Position numbers and translations under genes: made by a program. From assembly GCA_016713505.1 (NCBI GenBank), contig JADJPA010000002.1:186001-250000 (forward strand): DNA of 64,000 nt. Reading direction: 5' to 3'. The DNA comes from Candidatus Competibacteraceae bacterium (GTDB lineage: Bacteria > Pseudomonadota > Gammaproteobacteria > Competibacterales > Competibacteraceae). How positions within the stretch are numbered: position 1 is the first letter of the stretch; every line of letters begins with the position of its first letter. The notes under the pieces are model-generated. The model ran no database searches. It had not been told where the DNA came from and saw only the letters and a list, made by a program, of their open reading frames with translations. This document shows, one piece after another, positions 18,978 to 26,819 of this stretch.

Positions 18978-19448
18978 ATGCCCGCTCGTATCCTGATTTC
19001 TTTTGCGGCCCTTATCGTGCTTGCGCTGGGTTTTGTCGCGCCGCTTCGTTCCGCTGAATTGCCTGGCACCCAAACCCTGGTTTCACCGCATGATTTTGAG
19101 ACGCTGGTCACCAAGCTCGAAGCGGCGGTGGCCGAGCACAAACTGGCGGTGGTCGCCAAGGCCAGCGCCAGCAAAGGCGCCGCCGCGCGCGGGGTAAAAA
19201 TCCCCGGTAACGCCGTGATCATGGTGTTTCGCAACGATTATGCGGTGCGGATGTTGGAAGCCAGCGCGCCCGCCGGCATCGAAGCGCCCCTGCGCTTCTA
19301 CGTGACCGAGAACGCCGCCGGTAAAGCCAGTTTGACCTGGCGCGCGCCGAGCGCGACCTTTGCTCCTTACGGCAATGCCGCGCTCGATAAGATGGCTGAG
19401 GAGCTCGATCCGATTTTCGCCGCCATCGCCCGTGACGCCGTGCGCTGA
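18978..19448 (+). CDS. DUF302 exported protein
   Basis: A 156-residue protein with a signal peptide (ILISFAALIVLALGFVAP) and one DUF302 domain (TLVSPHDFETLVTKLEAAV to MAEELDPIF). DUF302 proteins are small periplasmic or cytoplasmic domains of unknown function, common near thiol, sulfur and metal-related oxidoreductases. TTAGGAG precedes the ATG by 7 bases. The gene follows arsS and directly precedes a truncated disulfide oxidoreductase tail, suggesting an original arsS-DUF302-oxidoreductase grouping. Confidence 0.85.
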   Translation: MPARILISFAALIVLALGFVAPLRSAELPGTQTLVSPHDFETLVTKLEAAVAEHKLAVVAKASASKGAAARGVKIPGNAVIMVFRNDYAVRMLEASAPAGIEAPLRFYVTENAAGKASLTWRAPSATFAPYGNAALDKMAEELDPIFAAIARDAVR

Positions 19449-19475
19449 CGCCAACGCCTGTGGCGGCGAGACGCC

Positions 19476-19700
19476 GTTGATCTGCTGGCCGAGTACGTGC
19501 TGGCGATGCGTCACGGCATCGGCCTGGACAAAATCTTCTCCACCATTCTCATTTACCCGACCTTGGCCGAGGCCAACAAATACGTGGCCGGGGTTTGGAA
19601 AAAAATGCCTTCGACCGTGTGGCTTGCGCGGCCAGCAGGCGGTCGAAAGGGTCTTTATGGACCGGTGATTTCCCACAGGCTCGCGCTCAACCCTCTATAA
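19476..19700 (+). pseudogene. C-terminal remnant of a MerA/lipoamide dehydrogenase-family oxidoreductase
   Basis: The frame reading LLAEYVLAMRHGIGLDKI, then FSTILIYPTLAEANKY and VAGVWKK is the C-terminal dimerisation-domain end of a pyridine nucleotide-disulfide oxidoreductase of the mercuric reductase-like group. Everything before it (FAD and NAD domains, about 400 residues) is missing. It begins almost at the DUF302 stop, so a deletion has fused the gene tail to the DUF302 gene end. After WKK the frame runs on into non-homologous residues to a stop at 19700. Oxidoreductases of this kind are commonly encoded near arsS. Confidence 0.7.
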
Positions 19701-20325
19701 ATTTTCGCCCCTTAACGATCTTTGCTTTGACGATTTTCCACTCTTGCCCGCTCACATCCACGGCGCGAAACATGTGTTCGATCGGCCCTCCGCCGTAAAA
19801 CGAATTCGCCGCCTGCATCCACGCGCCCAAAAGCGCGTCCGGGCCATTTTGGCCGGGCTGGATACGCTGGAAGAAACGATTGAGCATGACTTTATTGATC
19901 TCAACGCCGCATTGGGCCGCGTACCCAAGCAGCAACGGGTTCCAGAATAACTGGCGGAGGATTCGGATCGTCGCCTCATCTCGCAACACACTACACGCGC
20001 CCCATATCACCACCGAACAGAGTTCATGAAGCCGAAACCCGCTGGCGTTCTTGAGCAATTCCCGGCTAGGTTCCTGCTCTGTAACCACGGTTATTCTATC
20101 TGGTTTGAAATCGATAGCCGCAAAATCGCCATAGAGCGTCACGGGCGCAAAATGGCCGCTAAAATAGACCCAATCTGGCAATCCGCCAAAAAACGTGGCC
20201 AGTTGCTCGGCGGTCACCGAACTACCGATGAGCGAATTTTCGGGCGACATTCCGATCTTCTGACACCCGGCTTCCCACAGTCGCGCATCGCTGCCATCAC
20301 CCAAATCCAAAGTCGAATATTTCAT
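19687..20325 (-). CDS. Unknown protein with a possible caspase-like fold
   Basis: A 212-residue protein, start ATG at 20325 with GAGGGCGAAAG upstream (GTG at 20355 is possible). No family was recognised with certainty. Two features suggest a clan CD (caspase/gingipain/CHAT) fold: a hydrophobic strand ending in His58 (WVYFSGHFA) and a second strand ending in Cys111 (CSVVIWGACSVLRDEAT). They are spaced about 50 residues apart and followed by LLLGYAAQCG. Without structure prediction this is a hypothesis. An 83-residue membrane-anchored protein is encoded directly upstream on the same strand, so the two may work together. Confidence 0.55.
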   Translation of the reverse strand: MKYSTLDLGDGSDARLWEAGCQKIGMSPENSLIGSSVTAEQLATFFGGLPDWVYFSGHFAPVTLYGDFAAIDFKPDRITVVTEQEPSRELLKNASGFRLHELCSVVIWGACSVLRDEATIRILRQLFWNPLLLGYAAQCGVEINKVMLNRFFQRIQPGQNGPDALLGAWMQAANSFYGGGPIEHMFRAVDVSGQEWKIVKAKIVKGRKFIEG

Positions 20326-20360
20326 TCTTTCGCCCTCGATGCGCGGTTGATCCACTGAAG

Positions 20361-20612
20361 CTAACGGTTTTTAGCAAATCCCGCGCCATCGCCCGAGAAT
20401 GTCGCAGCGCCAGATAATCCAATACGGTCATCGCTTAAACTGACCGGACCCAGTGGAACGTTCTTTTTTCCACCCCCGTCGAAACCGGACAATTGCGCTG
20501 GATGGTCCAGCAACACGGTTTTTCGCGGTATCGGAATCCAGAACGAGGCCACAGCCAGGATTGAAGCCAGCCCTAAAACGAGGGTCTGCTTGCGATGGAG
20601 TTGAGCATTCAT
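20361..20612 (-). CDS. Small membrane-anchored or exported protein (83 residues)
   Basis: An 83-residue protein starting MNAQLHRKQ followed by a single hydrophobic segment TLVLGLASILAVASFWIPIP. The remainder is a short polar tail rich in Gly, Asp and Ser (LSGFDGGGKKNVPLGPVSL). GTAGAG is the only ribosome-binding-like sequence. It ends 35 bases before the start of the putative caspase-fold gene, so they probably share a transcript. Function is unknown. Confidence 0.5.
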   Translation of the reverse strand: MNAQLHRKQTLVLGLASILAVASFWIPIPRKTVLLDHPAQLSGFDGGGKKNVPLGPVSLSDDRIGLSGAATFSGDGAGFAKNR

Positions 20613-20741
20613 CTCTACACGGCTCTTTGGTAGATCAAATTTAAGGTGCGATGAATCCGCTTGTTTGGTATTCCCCATCAAGCACCGCACGGTTCAAACT
20701 CAGCGCGTTATTTGATAAGAGCCGCGAGCGCGATTTACCCC

Positions 20742-20771
20742 ATAAAAAAGGCCGACTTCCGTATCGGCCTT
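20742..20771 (-). terminator. Rho-independent terminator of the subtilase gene
   Basis: Read on the minus strand: an 8-bp stem aaggccga/tcggcctt with an 8-base loop, immediately followed by a run of six T. It lies 32 bases after the stop at 20803. This is the clearest intrinsic terminator in the first half of the window. Confidence 0.85.
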
Positions 20772-20802
20772 ACAGATCGCCCGGCGGTGCGCCGAGGTGC
20801 GC

Positions 20803-22668
20803 TCACTGAGCGTAGTAGTTGACGTACATTCCCATCCGCAGGCTCAAGCTGGAATCGCGGGTGGCGTAACGGCGGATTTTGAAGGTGTAGTTCCCGGAAA
20901 CGGTCGGCGTAAAGGTCACATCCTCAAACGGGTCATCCCAAGATGCGGAACCGCCAACGTAGCCGCCGTTCGGATCGTACACGCTCAGATCGAGATCCAA
21001 ACCGATGGGGTGTGCATCGGCGCGATGGTCGTAGGTGTAAGTGCCGCGCGTGAGCCAGCTCAACACTACCCGAACCTTGTCCCATGAATTGGAGACAAAC
21101 AAGGTCTTGACCACATAACCGTCGGTCGCGCCATCCTGTGCGTCGAAGGTGTTGAACGCATTGGTGCCGCCCGACCACCAGTACCAATGGCCGCTCCATT
21201 GCGCGCTGGCGAAGTCGATGCCACCCAGACCCACCTTGTCGTAGCCGCCGCTGATGGGGTCGGTGGCGCCGGCCAGCAGCTTGGCCTTCACCAACTGCGG
21301 ACGGTATTGAAGATAGGTGGAATGCGACATCATGTCGGCCGCGAACGCGGCGGCATGGGGGGTGGCTTGGCTGGTACCGGTCATGGTGAAGCCACCGGCG
21401 GTCACGCTAGCGCCGGGCGAACTGATTTCGGGTTTTTCATTGCCCGTGTCAGGGTCCACGAACGGCGAACTGCTGACGATGGTGTCGTTGGCGTCATCGT
21501 AGTTAGCCACCGAGATCACGTTCAGGCCCTTGCCCGGCGAGCGCACGTTGCCGGTGCCGGCCCCCGTGTTGCCTCCGCTGTTGAACACCGCGATGTTGTT
21601 GTCGTAACTGAAATTATCCCAGTCTCGATCGAGCGTGTTATAGCTGATCGTGTCGTTGCTGCTGTGGGAGCGAGTGATGATGTGGATCGGCGAATTGCCG
21701 CCTACTCCGTCCAGATCGCTGCTCTGCGGCAGGACCGCGCCGCCGCGACAGTAGATGAACGAGTCGGGCGACACCGCCCGCAAGATGGCCCCCACATTGC
21801 GGGAATGGTCGGTCTCGCTGCCGGACAGGCGATCGTAGTTAGTGATGCGCGATTCGTCGGCGCAGCCGCTTTCGGTCATGTAAATGCCGATGCCGTTGCC
21901 GCGCGTGTTGGCGTTGGGCAGCGCCGAGGTGCTGATGCTGGTGGCGTCCATGGCGTCGTTGATGTCATCCTTGCCCGGTTCATGCGGTTCGATGCCGGCC
22001 AACACGGCGTCACGAGAATCGATCAGCGCTCGCAACTGCTTGGCGGTCAAATCGAGGGTCGCTCCCAACCGGCCTTGCGCCAACGCTTCTTCCAAGCTTT
22101 TCTGCCCGGCCAAGCCATGGCGGTTGGCCCAATCTTGCAGGCTTTGCGCGCGAGCGGTATTCCGCTTGGTGCGGGCCGCCTGCTCTTCCTGAGCGCGCCG
22201 GTCGGCATGAGCGGTCATATCGGATTCCGATATTTCCTTATCGTTGAGCAATCCCTTAACCCAGCGGCCTTTCTCGACTTCGCCCGAACCTGTTTCCAGC
22301 ACTTCATTACTGACATCGACCGGCAGGTTCAAGGCGATCTCAACTTGCAGGGTCTGGCTGGTGAGCTTGGCTTGCTCCAGCTTGGTCAGCGCTTCCAGGA
22401 CGCGCGGATCGACCAATGGCGCTGTGCCGCGCGGCACATCTTTTTCGTTGATGAGCTTGTTGGAGCCATCGCTAACCTCGGTGCGAACGTTGCCCTTGGC
22501 ATCAATGATTTTGACGAAGGTAAAGGTCTGGCCGGCCAGAACGCGAGTTTTCTTCTCGACGGTCTGTTCGGCGGCCGAGGCTAAGGAAATCGAAGTCAGA
22601 CCGTAGCTCGAAGCCAGCAGGCCGGTGATGACGGCAACATAAAGGCGAGAACGTGGTTGTACGCTCAT
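20803..22668 (-). CDS. Secreted subtilisin-like (S8) peptidase with Asp-to-Glu change
   Basis: A 621-residue protein with a signal peptide (VAVITGLLASSYGLTSISLA), a helical pro-region to about residue 235, an S8 domain and a C-terminal beta-sandwich (DLSVYDPNGGYVGGSASWDD). The catalytic Ser is in GTSQATPHAAAF, the His in SETDHSRNVGAIL and the oxyanion Asn in FNSGGNTGAG. Where the family has D-S/T-G, this protein has GIGIYMTESGC, with Glu in place of the catalytic Asp. The ATG at 22668 is preferred over GTG at 22680 because the signal peptide then starts normally. Activity may persist with Glu but is uncertain. The gene is monocistronic with its own terminator. Confidence 0.85.
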   Translation of the reverse strand: MSVQPRSRLYVAVITGLLASSYGLTSISLASAAEQTVEKKTRVLAGQTFTFVKIIDAKGNVRTEVSDGSNKLINEKDVPRGTAPLVDPRVLEALTKLEQAKLTSQTLQVEIALNLPVDVSNEVLETGSGEVEKGRWVKGLLNDKEISESDMTAHADRRAQEEQAARTKRNTARAQSLQDWANRHGLAGQKSLEEALAQGRLGATLDLTAKQLRALIDSRDAVLAGIEPHEPGKDDINDAMDATSISTSALPNANTRGNGIGIYMTESGCADESRITNYDRLSGSETDHSRNVGAILRAVSPDSFIYCRGGAVLPQSSDLDGVGGNSPIHIITRSHSSNDTISYNTLDRDWDNFSYDNNIAVFNSGGNTGAGTGNVRSPGKGLNVISVANYDDANDTIVSSSPFVDPDTGNEKPEISSPGASVTAGGFTMTGTSQATPHAAAFAADMMSHSTYLQYRPQLVKAKLLAGATDPISGGYDKVGLGGIDFASAQWSGHWYWWSGGTNAFNTFDAQDGATDGYVVKTLFVSNSWDKVRVVLSWLTRGTYTYDHRADAHPIGLDLDLSVYDPNGGYVGGSASWDDPFEDVTFTPTVSGNYTFKIRRYATRDSSLSLRMGMYVNYYAQ

Positions 22669-22915
22669 AAAATCTAACACTCCTTCGGATGCGGGCGGGC
22701 TAGGCCTTAGCGGTTCGCCGCTCGCCCACCACTACCGAGCTGCAACCACGACCTCCCGCACACTGTCCGGGTCGGCATACTCGGTTTTCCCCCGCTAACG
22801 TTTCATGGTTCAAATCGGTTGCATCAAAATAGCGTTGTCGGTCCCAAGCGCCCGCCCAACGCGCTACCATGGCGTGTCCGCCGATTCGGCGAGCCGATCA
22901 TCTTCTGGAGTGGGT
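22669..22915. other. Divergent intergenic region, subtilase and sugE
   Basis: A 247-base region that must hold both promoters. I looked for a guanidine riboswitch before sugE and saw none of the tandem ACGR-loop hairpins of mini-ykkC or the conserved core of ykkC. TGGAG before the sugE ATG is the only clear signal. Confidence 0.35.
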
Positions 22916-23236
22916 ATGGCGTGGGTACTGCTGGTACTGGCGGGATTGTTTGAAGTGGGTTGGGCCATCGGCTTGAAATACACCGACGGCTTCACCAAAT
23001 TGTGGCCCAGCCTGGGAACGGTCGCCGCCATGGCGCTCAGTTTTGTCCTGTTGAGCGAGGCGATGAAGTCGCTAGCAGTGGGTACGGCCTACGCCGTCTG
23101 GGTCGGTGTCGGCGCGGTCGGCACCGCGCTACTGGGTATCGCCCTTTTCGACGAACCCGCCAATGCCGGCCGCCTCGTCAGCCTCGGGCTGATCGTACTA
23201 GGGATCATCGGGCTCAAACTGGCGTCACCCGGCTAA
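22916..23236 (+). CDS. sugE: SugE/Gdx small multidrug resistance family guanidinium exporter
   Basis: A 106-residue inner-membrane protein with four helices, typical of the SMR family. The essential membrane Glu is Glu13 in LAGLFEVGWAIGLKYTDGF; this Glu with GWAIGLKY marks the SugE/Gdx branch, which exports guanidinium, rather than EmrE. The length matches (105 residues in E. coli). The frame is open further upstream; ATG at 22916 with TGGAG before it gives the conserved start MAWVLLVLAGLFEV. It is followed at once by a nitronate monooxygenase fragment. Confidence 0.93.
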   Translation: MAWVLLVLAGLFEVGWAIGLKYTDGFTKLWPSLGTVAAMALSFVLLSEAMKSLAVGTAYAVWVGVGAVGTALLGIALFDEPANAGRLVSLGLIVLGIIGLKLASPG

Positions 23237-23237
23237 A

Positions 23238-23512
23238 ATGAGGTCGGAAGCCGCGCCAAAACCGCCGCTGGCCGGCTTGCTGGCGCGCGTAAAAGCCTGG
23301 GGTTCAAAAATACTGGCGTCCGCCACGACGGTCGAGGAGGCGCGCTGGTTTGAAGCACGCGGCGTCGATGGCATCATCGCGCAAGGACTGGAAGCGGGCG
23401 GCCATCGGGGGATATTTTTATCGGACGATGTGACCACCCAAATCGGTACCTTCGTCCTGTTGCCGCAAATCGTGCGAGCGGTAAGCCGTCCGGTTATCGC
23501 CGCGAACCGATC
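23238..23512 (+). pseudogene. Internal fragment of nitronate monooxygenase
   Basis: About 80 residues match the middle of the NMO/2-nitropropane dioxygenase family: KILASATTVEEARWFEARG, then GIIAQGLEAGGHRGIF and LLPQIVRAVSRPVIAA. Both the N-terminal third and the C-terminal half, including the remaining FMN site, are missing. The fragment begins one base after the sugE stop and ends in unrelated sequence at about 23512. The parent enzyme oxidises alkyl nitronates using FMN. Confidence 0.75.
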
Positions 23513-23540
23513 GCCGCACTCTAGGCGCCAGCGGCCAGCC

Positions 23541-23954
23541 CTAGCGCATTCTCCTTCCGATCTCTTGCAGGTAATAATTTAAGAACACACTCATATCTTG
23601 CTGTTTCTGGGTCGGATAGTCGGAATAGGACTTGACTTGCAATAGAAATGCGCCCATCCCTACCATAAAAACCAGCCCCATCCCCAACAAAATTCCGAAC
23701 CAGGGCGCCCGCTGAAAGCGACGCCCTAAGTACCATGAGACTACCGCCGTAACGAAAAGCGCGATGAGCAGTATCGGCGCGACGATCCAAAGCAGAAAGC
23801 CATTAGCGGCGACCGCATTAATACCGATGTCGTAATAGGCCATGTACATGCTCGTCAGGCTCAACGACAACCAAGTCACCCAGAGCGGAAACAAAAAATA
23901 AAGCACTGTGATGACCGACCGAAACAACCGATGGTTTTCCCTTTTTTCACCCAT
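23541..23954 (-). CDS. Membrane protein of unknown function
   Basis: A 137-residue protein with three hydrophobic helices (VITVLYFLFPLWVTWLSLSL; FLLWIVAPILLIALFVTAVV; GILLGMGLVFMVGMGAFLLQ) and a short polar C-terminus. No family was recognised. Its base composition is lower in GC than its neighbours. It is transcribed divergently from the LysE gene with only 24 bases between the two starts. Confidence 0.6.
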   Translation of the reverse strand: MGEKRENHRLFRSVITVLYFLFPLWVTWLSLSLTSMYMAYYDIGINAVAANGFLLWIVAPILLIALFVTAVVSWYLGRRFQRAPWFGILLGMGLVFMVGMGAFLLQVKSYSDYPTQKQQDMSVFLNYYLQEIGRRMR

Positions 23955-23978
23955 CGCAACCCGCTACCGCTAGCCATT

Positions 23979-24605
23979 ATGCCGCTCGAACTCTGGCTCG
24001 CCTTCGTGGCGACTTCCGTGGTCCTGCTCATCATCCCAGGGCCTACCGTCCTGACCGTGATCAGCTATTCAGTGGCGCAGGAGCGGAGCGCCGCCGCGGC
24101 GTTGGTGGCCGCCGTGGCGCTCGGTGATTCGACCGCGCTGTTGCTGTCGCTGCTGGGCCTCGGCGCGCTGCTCGCCACCTCGGCTTGGTGGTTTACGGCG
24201 ATCAAGTGGATCGGCGGTTTGTATCTGCTCTATCTGGGCGTCAAGCTGTTTCGAGCCGGCGTCTTGCCGGCCGAACCCGAGGCGTCGCCGGCATCGCTTT
24301 CGCGCTGGCGGCTGTTCGCCAACACGTATCTGGTCACGGCGCTCAATCCCAAGGGCATCGTCTTTTTCGTGGCCTTTCTACCGCAGTTTATCAGCCCCTC
24401 CGGCAGCGCGCCGCAGCAGCTTTGGCTGCTCGCCGTCACCTTCGTGGCGCTGGCGGCGGTGAACGCCACGCTCTACGCCACCTTCGCGGCGGCGGCGCGC
24501 CGGATGCTGGCATCGGCCAAATCCCAACGCCGCTTCAATCTGGCCGGAGGCTCGCTGCTGTTCGCCGCCGGCTTATGGGCGCTGCTGGTCAAACGGCCGG
24601 TCTGA
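23979..24605 (+). CDS. LysE/RhtB family amino acid exporter
   Basis: A 208-residue inner-membrane protein with about six helices. The family signature is visible at the N-terminus, VVLLIIPGPTVLTVISYSVA, and in TALNPKGIVFFVAFLPQFI. LysE/RhtB proteins export amino acids such as threonine, homoserine or lysine; the substrate cannot be predicted here. The frame runs back to 23931, but ATG at 23979 gives the standard MPLELWLAF start. It is convergent with the Slp lipoprotein gene, with only 4 bases between stops. Confidence 0.9.
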   Translation: MPLELWLAFVATSVVLLIIPGPTVLTVISYSVAQERSAAAALVAAVALGDSTALLLSLLGLGALLATSAWWFTAIKWIGGLYLLYLGVKLFRAGVLPAEPEASPASLSRWRLFANTYLVTALNPKGIVFFVAFLPQFISPSGSAPQQLWLLAVTFVALAAVNATLYATFAAAARRMLASAKSQRRFNLAGGSLLFAAGLWALLVKRPV

Positions 24606-24609
24606 CGCG

Positions 24610-25182
24610 CTACCAAAACGGGCCGGGCCGGTAACCCCACGGATAAAACGGCCCATAACCGGGGCCGGGCCAGAACGGATCGGGAACGTAGATTACATCG
24701 GCCCCCCGCCGCTCCGACCACAGCCGATGATGTTCCACCATCACCACCGGATAGGTGTAACGATACTTGCCGACCTGACCGGCCGTGGTATCGCTCACCA
24801 GACCTACCATGGTGATAGGTCTGCCCACCGCATAGATGGCGGGGTCCAGAAAGCCGGGGACCTGCGCCAAAAAACGCCCTGCGCTGTTGTCGGCCAGGAT
24901 AGGCCGGCCATAGTCTTCCAACGGATGCTCGACGATTTCCAGCCAAGTGTCCTTGCGCTGGTTGTCGACCCGCGCGATGGTGCCACCCCAACGGACCCGC
25001 GTCTGAAGAAAGATGTCGGTCCGCTCGCGCACCGCCGCCAGGGTCGGCCCTTGAAAACCGGCATCCCGAATCGGATCGTAGATCGCCGGCCCCGTCGCGC
25101 AACCGGCTATCCATCCCAACATCAACAATCCAAACCAACGGCAAGAAATGCTTCGAACGCGCGTTCTCTTTTCGATCGTCAT
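24610..25182 (-). CDS. slp: Slp family outer membrane lipoprotein
   Basis: A 190-residue lipoprotein. The signal peptide ends in the lipobox IAGC (GLLMLGWIAGCATGP), with Cys at about residue 28. The mature domain carries Slp-family words: VRWGGTIARVDNQRKDTWLE, RFLAQVPGFLDPAIY and GRPITMVGLVSDTTAGQVG. Slp proteins are starvation or stationary-phase outer membrane lipoproteins. The C-terminus is a Pro/Gly/Trp-rich tail of about 25 residues beyond the E. coli protein. AAGGGG precedes the ATG. It lies 36 bases downstream of the SSB-like gene on the same strand. Confidence 0.92.
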   Translation of the reverse strand: MTIEKRTRVRSISCRWFGLLMLGWIAGCATGPAIYDPIRDAGFQGPTLAAVRERTDIFLQTRVRWGGTIARVDNQRKDTWLEIVEHPLEDYGRPILADNSAGRFLAQVPGFLDPAIYAVGRPITMVGLVSDTTAGQVGKYRYTYPVVMVEHHRLWSERRGADVIYVPDPFWPGPGYGPFYPWGYRPGPFW

Positions 25183-25218
25183 GTTCGTACCCCTTCAAGT
25201 AGCAGCGACCCTGCCCGC

Positions 25219-25830
25219 TCAAACCTCTGGAGTCTGCCGGGCGCGCGTTTTCGCGGCCGATCGTTTGCGGCTTTTTGTCTCCAATCGTTCGCGGAGCCGG
25301 CGCACGCTCCCCGCCCTGGCCGCTTGGTTTGGGCCGGTCGCGAGCGGGGTCGCATTGCCAACCGCGCCAGCGGTGCCGGTTTCGTAGGTTTCGGCTGCAC
25401 CGGCGGACGCAACAGCCGACGCGACGCCCGAGGCCGCATCCAGAAAGCTCAAGTCATCATCGAAAGGCTCCGCTTCATGGTCCGATAGCTCGGGTTGAAA
25501 CCGGGCCGTTCGCGGCCTCGGTAACCGGACCGTCGAGGGGCGCGGCAACGCCATGATGCCGGTGGCCGTCACGGCCAGCCCGGCGCGGGGCTGCCCATTT
25601 TGGTCTTCCCACTGGTTCAGACGCGCTTTCCCGGTCATCGACACCGCATCGCCGGCCTGAAGCAGCGCCAAGTGCTCGCCGGCCTCGGCAAACGCAATGA
25701 CGTTGCACCAAACGGACGAACCATCATCGACATCCGCCAGCAGCTTCGCCGTGGCGAAAGGATTGCCGTTTTTGGCAACGCGCTGCACCGGGGTTTCATA
25801 CACGGTTCCAGTCAGCAAAATGTGGAGCAT
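25219..25830 (-). CDS. Single-stranded DNA-binding protein-like, with atypical C-terminus
   Basis: A 203-residue protein with an N-terminal OB fold of the SSB family (residues 1-95: LLTGTVYETPVQRVAKNG, DDGSSVWCNVIAFAEAGE, ALLQAGDAVSMTGKARLNQW). The tail is unusual. An acidic stretch EPFDDDLSFLD at residues 121-131 resembles the SSB partner-binding tip (DDDIPF) but is internal. About 70 Ala/Gly/Thr-rich residues and a basic end (RKRSAAKTRARQTPEV) follow it. A housekeeping SSB ends in the acidic tip, so this is probably an accessory SSB, as found on mobile elements. No integrase or conjugation gene is nearby. Confidence 0.8.
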   Translation of the reverse strand: MLHILLTGTVYETPVQRVAKNGNPFATAKLLADVDDGSSVWCNVIAFAEAGEHLALLQAGDAVSMTGKARLNQWEDQNGQPRAGLAVTATGIMALPRPSTVRLPRPRTARFQPELSDHEAEPFDDDLSFLDAASGVASAVASAGAAETYETGTAGAVGNATPLATGPNQAARAGSVRRLRERLETKSRKRSAAKTRARQTPEV

Positions 25831-26192
25831 ATGAAACGTCCAACCAGGAGCGGAATGATGAGAATACCAAGGAGTTAAATAACAGGCTTTTCAATTCCAT
25901 CGTAGACCTGTTTTAAAGTTTTTGCGCGCTAAACTCACGATGATAGCGCTTGACTTCCAGCCGCCGGGCCGACTCCGCCGCCTGAGGTTGTGCGCGGTGG
26001 CCAGACCGATACCGAAACCAACCGATACCGAAACCAACCGAATCCAGCGAAACCCGCTAGCCCCTAATCGGCTTATTCCGCATGACCGCCGCCGGTCTGC
26101 TTTGCGGATTCACCGAGTAAGCGCGGCGGTCCTAAGCCTCATCGAGCGGGAATTCTAGCGTGTCTTGGCTCTTGAAAGGAGGGCTTGTCGAA
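25831..26192. other. Intergenic region with a short tandem repeat
   Basis: This region separates the SSB-like gene (minus) from a membrane protein gene (plus). It includes two tandem copies of a 16-mer at 26005-26036, listed separately, and an AT-rich stretch around 25865-25930 likely to hold the SSB promoter. No gene was found in the rest. Confidence 0.4.
26005..26036. repeat. Two tandem copies of a 16-mer
   Basis: The unit accgataccgaaacca occurs twice head to tail, followed by a partial third copy (accga). It is probably a slippage product in non-coding DNA. Confidence 0.75.
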
Positions 26193-26642
26193 ATGAAATC
26201 CGAACGCGCGTTATTGGGATTTATAGCGGGTTTTTTAGCGACGCTGATTTTTCATCAATTGACGCTGGCGGTACTGTGGGCAGCGGGCTTGGCGCCCTTT
26301 GCGCCGTTCTCGCTGGCGGCGACGGCGCCGTTTGGAGTGCCGGCGGTGATTTCGCTGGCGTTTTGGGGTGGAATCTGGGGCATCCTGTTCGCCGCGCTCG
26401 ACTCCCGGTTTCCCCCCGATGGCGGTTATTGGCTGGCGGCGTTTCTGTTCGGCGCCCTGGCTCCTTCACTGGTCGCTTGGCTAGTGGTCCTGCCCTTGAA
26501 AGGCCGGCCGTTGGGAGGAGGTTGGCATCCGCCGTTGCTGGTCACGGCGCTGTTGATCAACGGCGCTTGGGGTCTGGGTACCGGACTGCTTTTGCAAGCA
26601 TTGTCCAAGAAATTTGGCCGGACGCCGCGGAGGGTTCCTTAA
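26193..26642 (+). CDS. Integral membrane protein of unknown function
   Basis: A 149-residue protein with four predicted helices (ALLGFIAGFLATLIFHQLTL; GVPAVISLAFWGGIWGILFA; LAAFLFGALAPSLVAWLVVL; LLVTALLINGAWGLGTGLLL). GAAAGGAGGG lies about 9 bases before the ATG at 26193, which decides the start over the GTG at 26160. It resembles unnamed four-helix membrane proteins in proteobacteria; no function is known to me. Confidence 0.75.
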   Translation: MKSERALLGFIAGFLATLIFHQLTLAVLWAAGLAPFAPFSLAATAPFGVPAVISLAFWGGIWGILFAALDSRFPPDGGYWLAAFLFGALAPSLVAWLVVLPLKGRPLGGGWHPPLLVTALLINGAWGLGTGLLLQALSKKFGRTPRRVP

Positions 26643-26819
26643 CGACGCCGCCGCTCCGGGCACCTCGCCCAACCCCGGCGGCCGGTTTTGCAAGCCGGGC
26701 TTGACGCTTTTACCAGCGGGCGGGCACCGACAGCGAACCCAGCGGGAGGGTGACCCCCGGCTCCTCGGATCACGCATCCCAGGAACCGGCGATCACCCCA
26801 CCCGATGCCAGGGAACCGC

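Noticed and set aside
22803..22830. tRNA T-arm-like string ggttcaaatc
   Set aside because: No matching acceptor, anticodon or D arm surrounds it.
22681..22915. Possible guanidine riboswitch upstream of sugE
   Set aside because: SugE genes are often under ykkC or mini-ykkC control, but no tandem ACGR-loop hairpins or ykkC core could be found.
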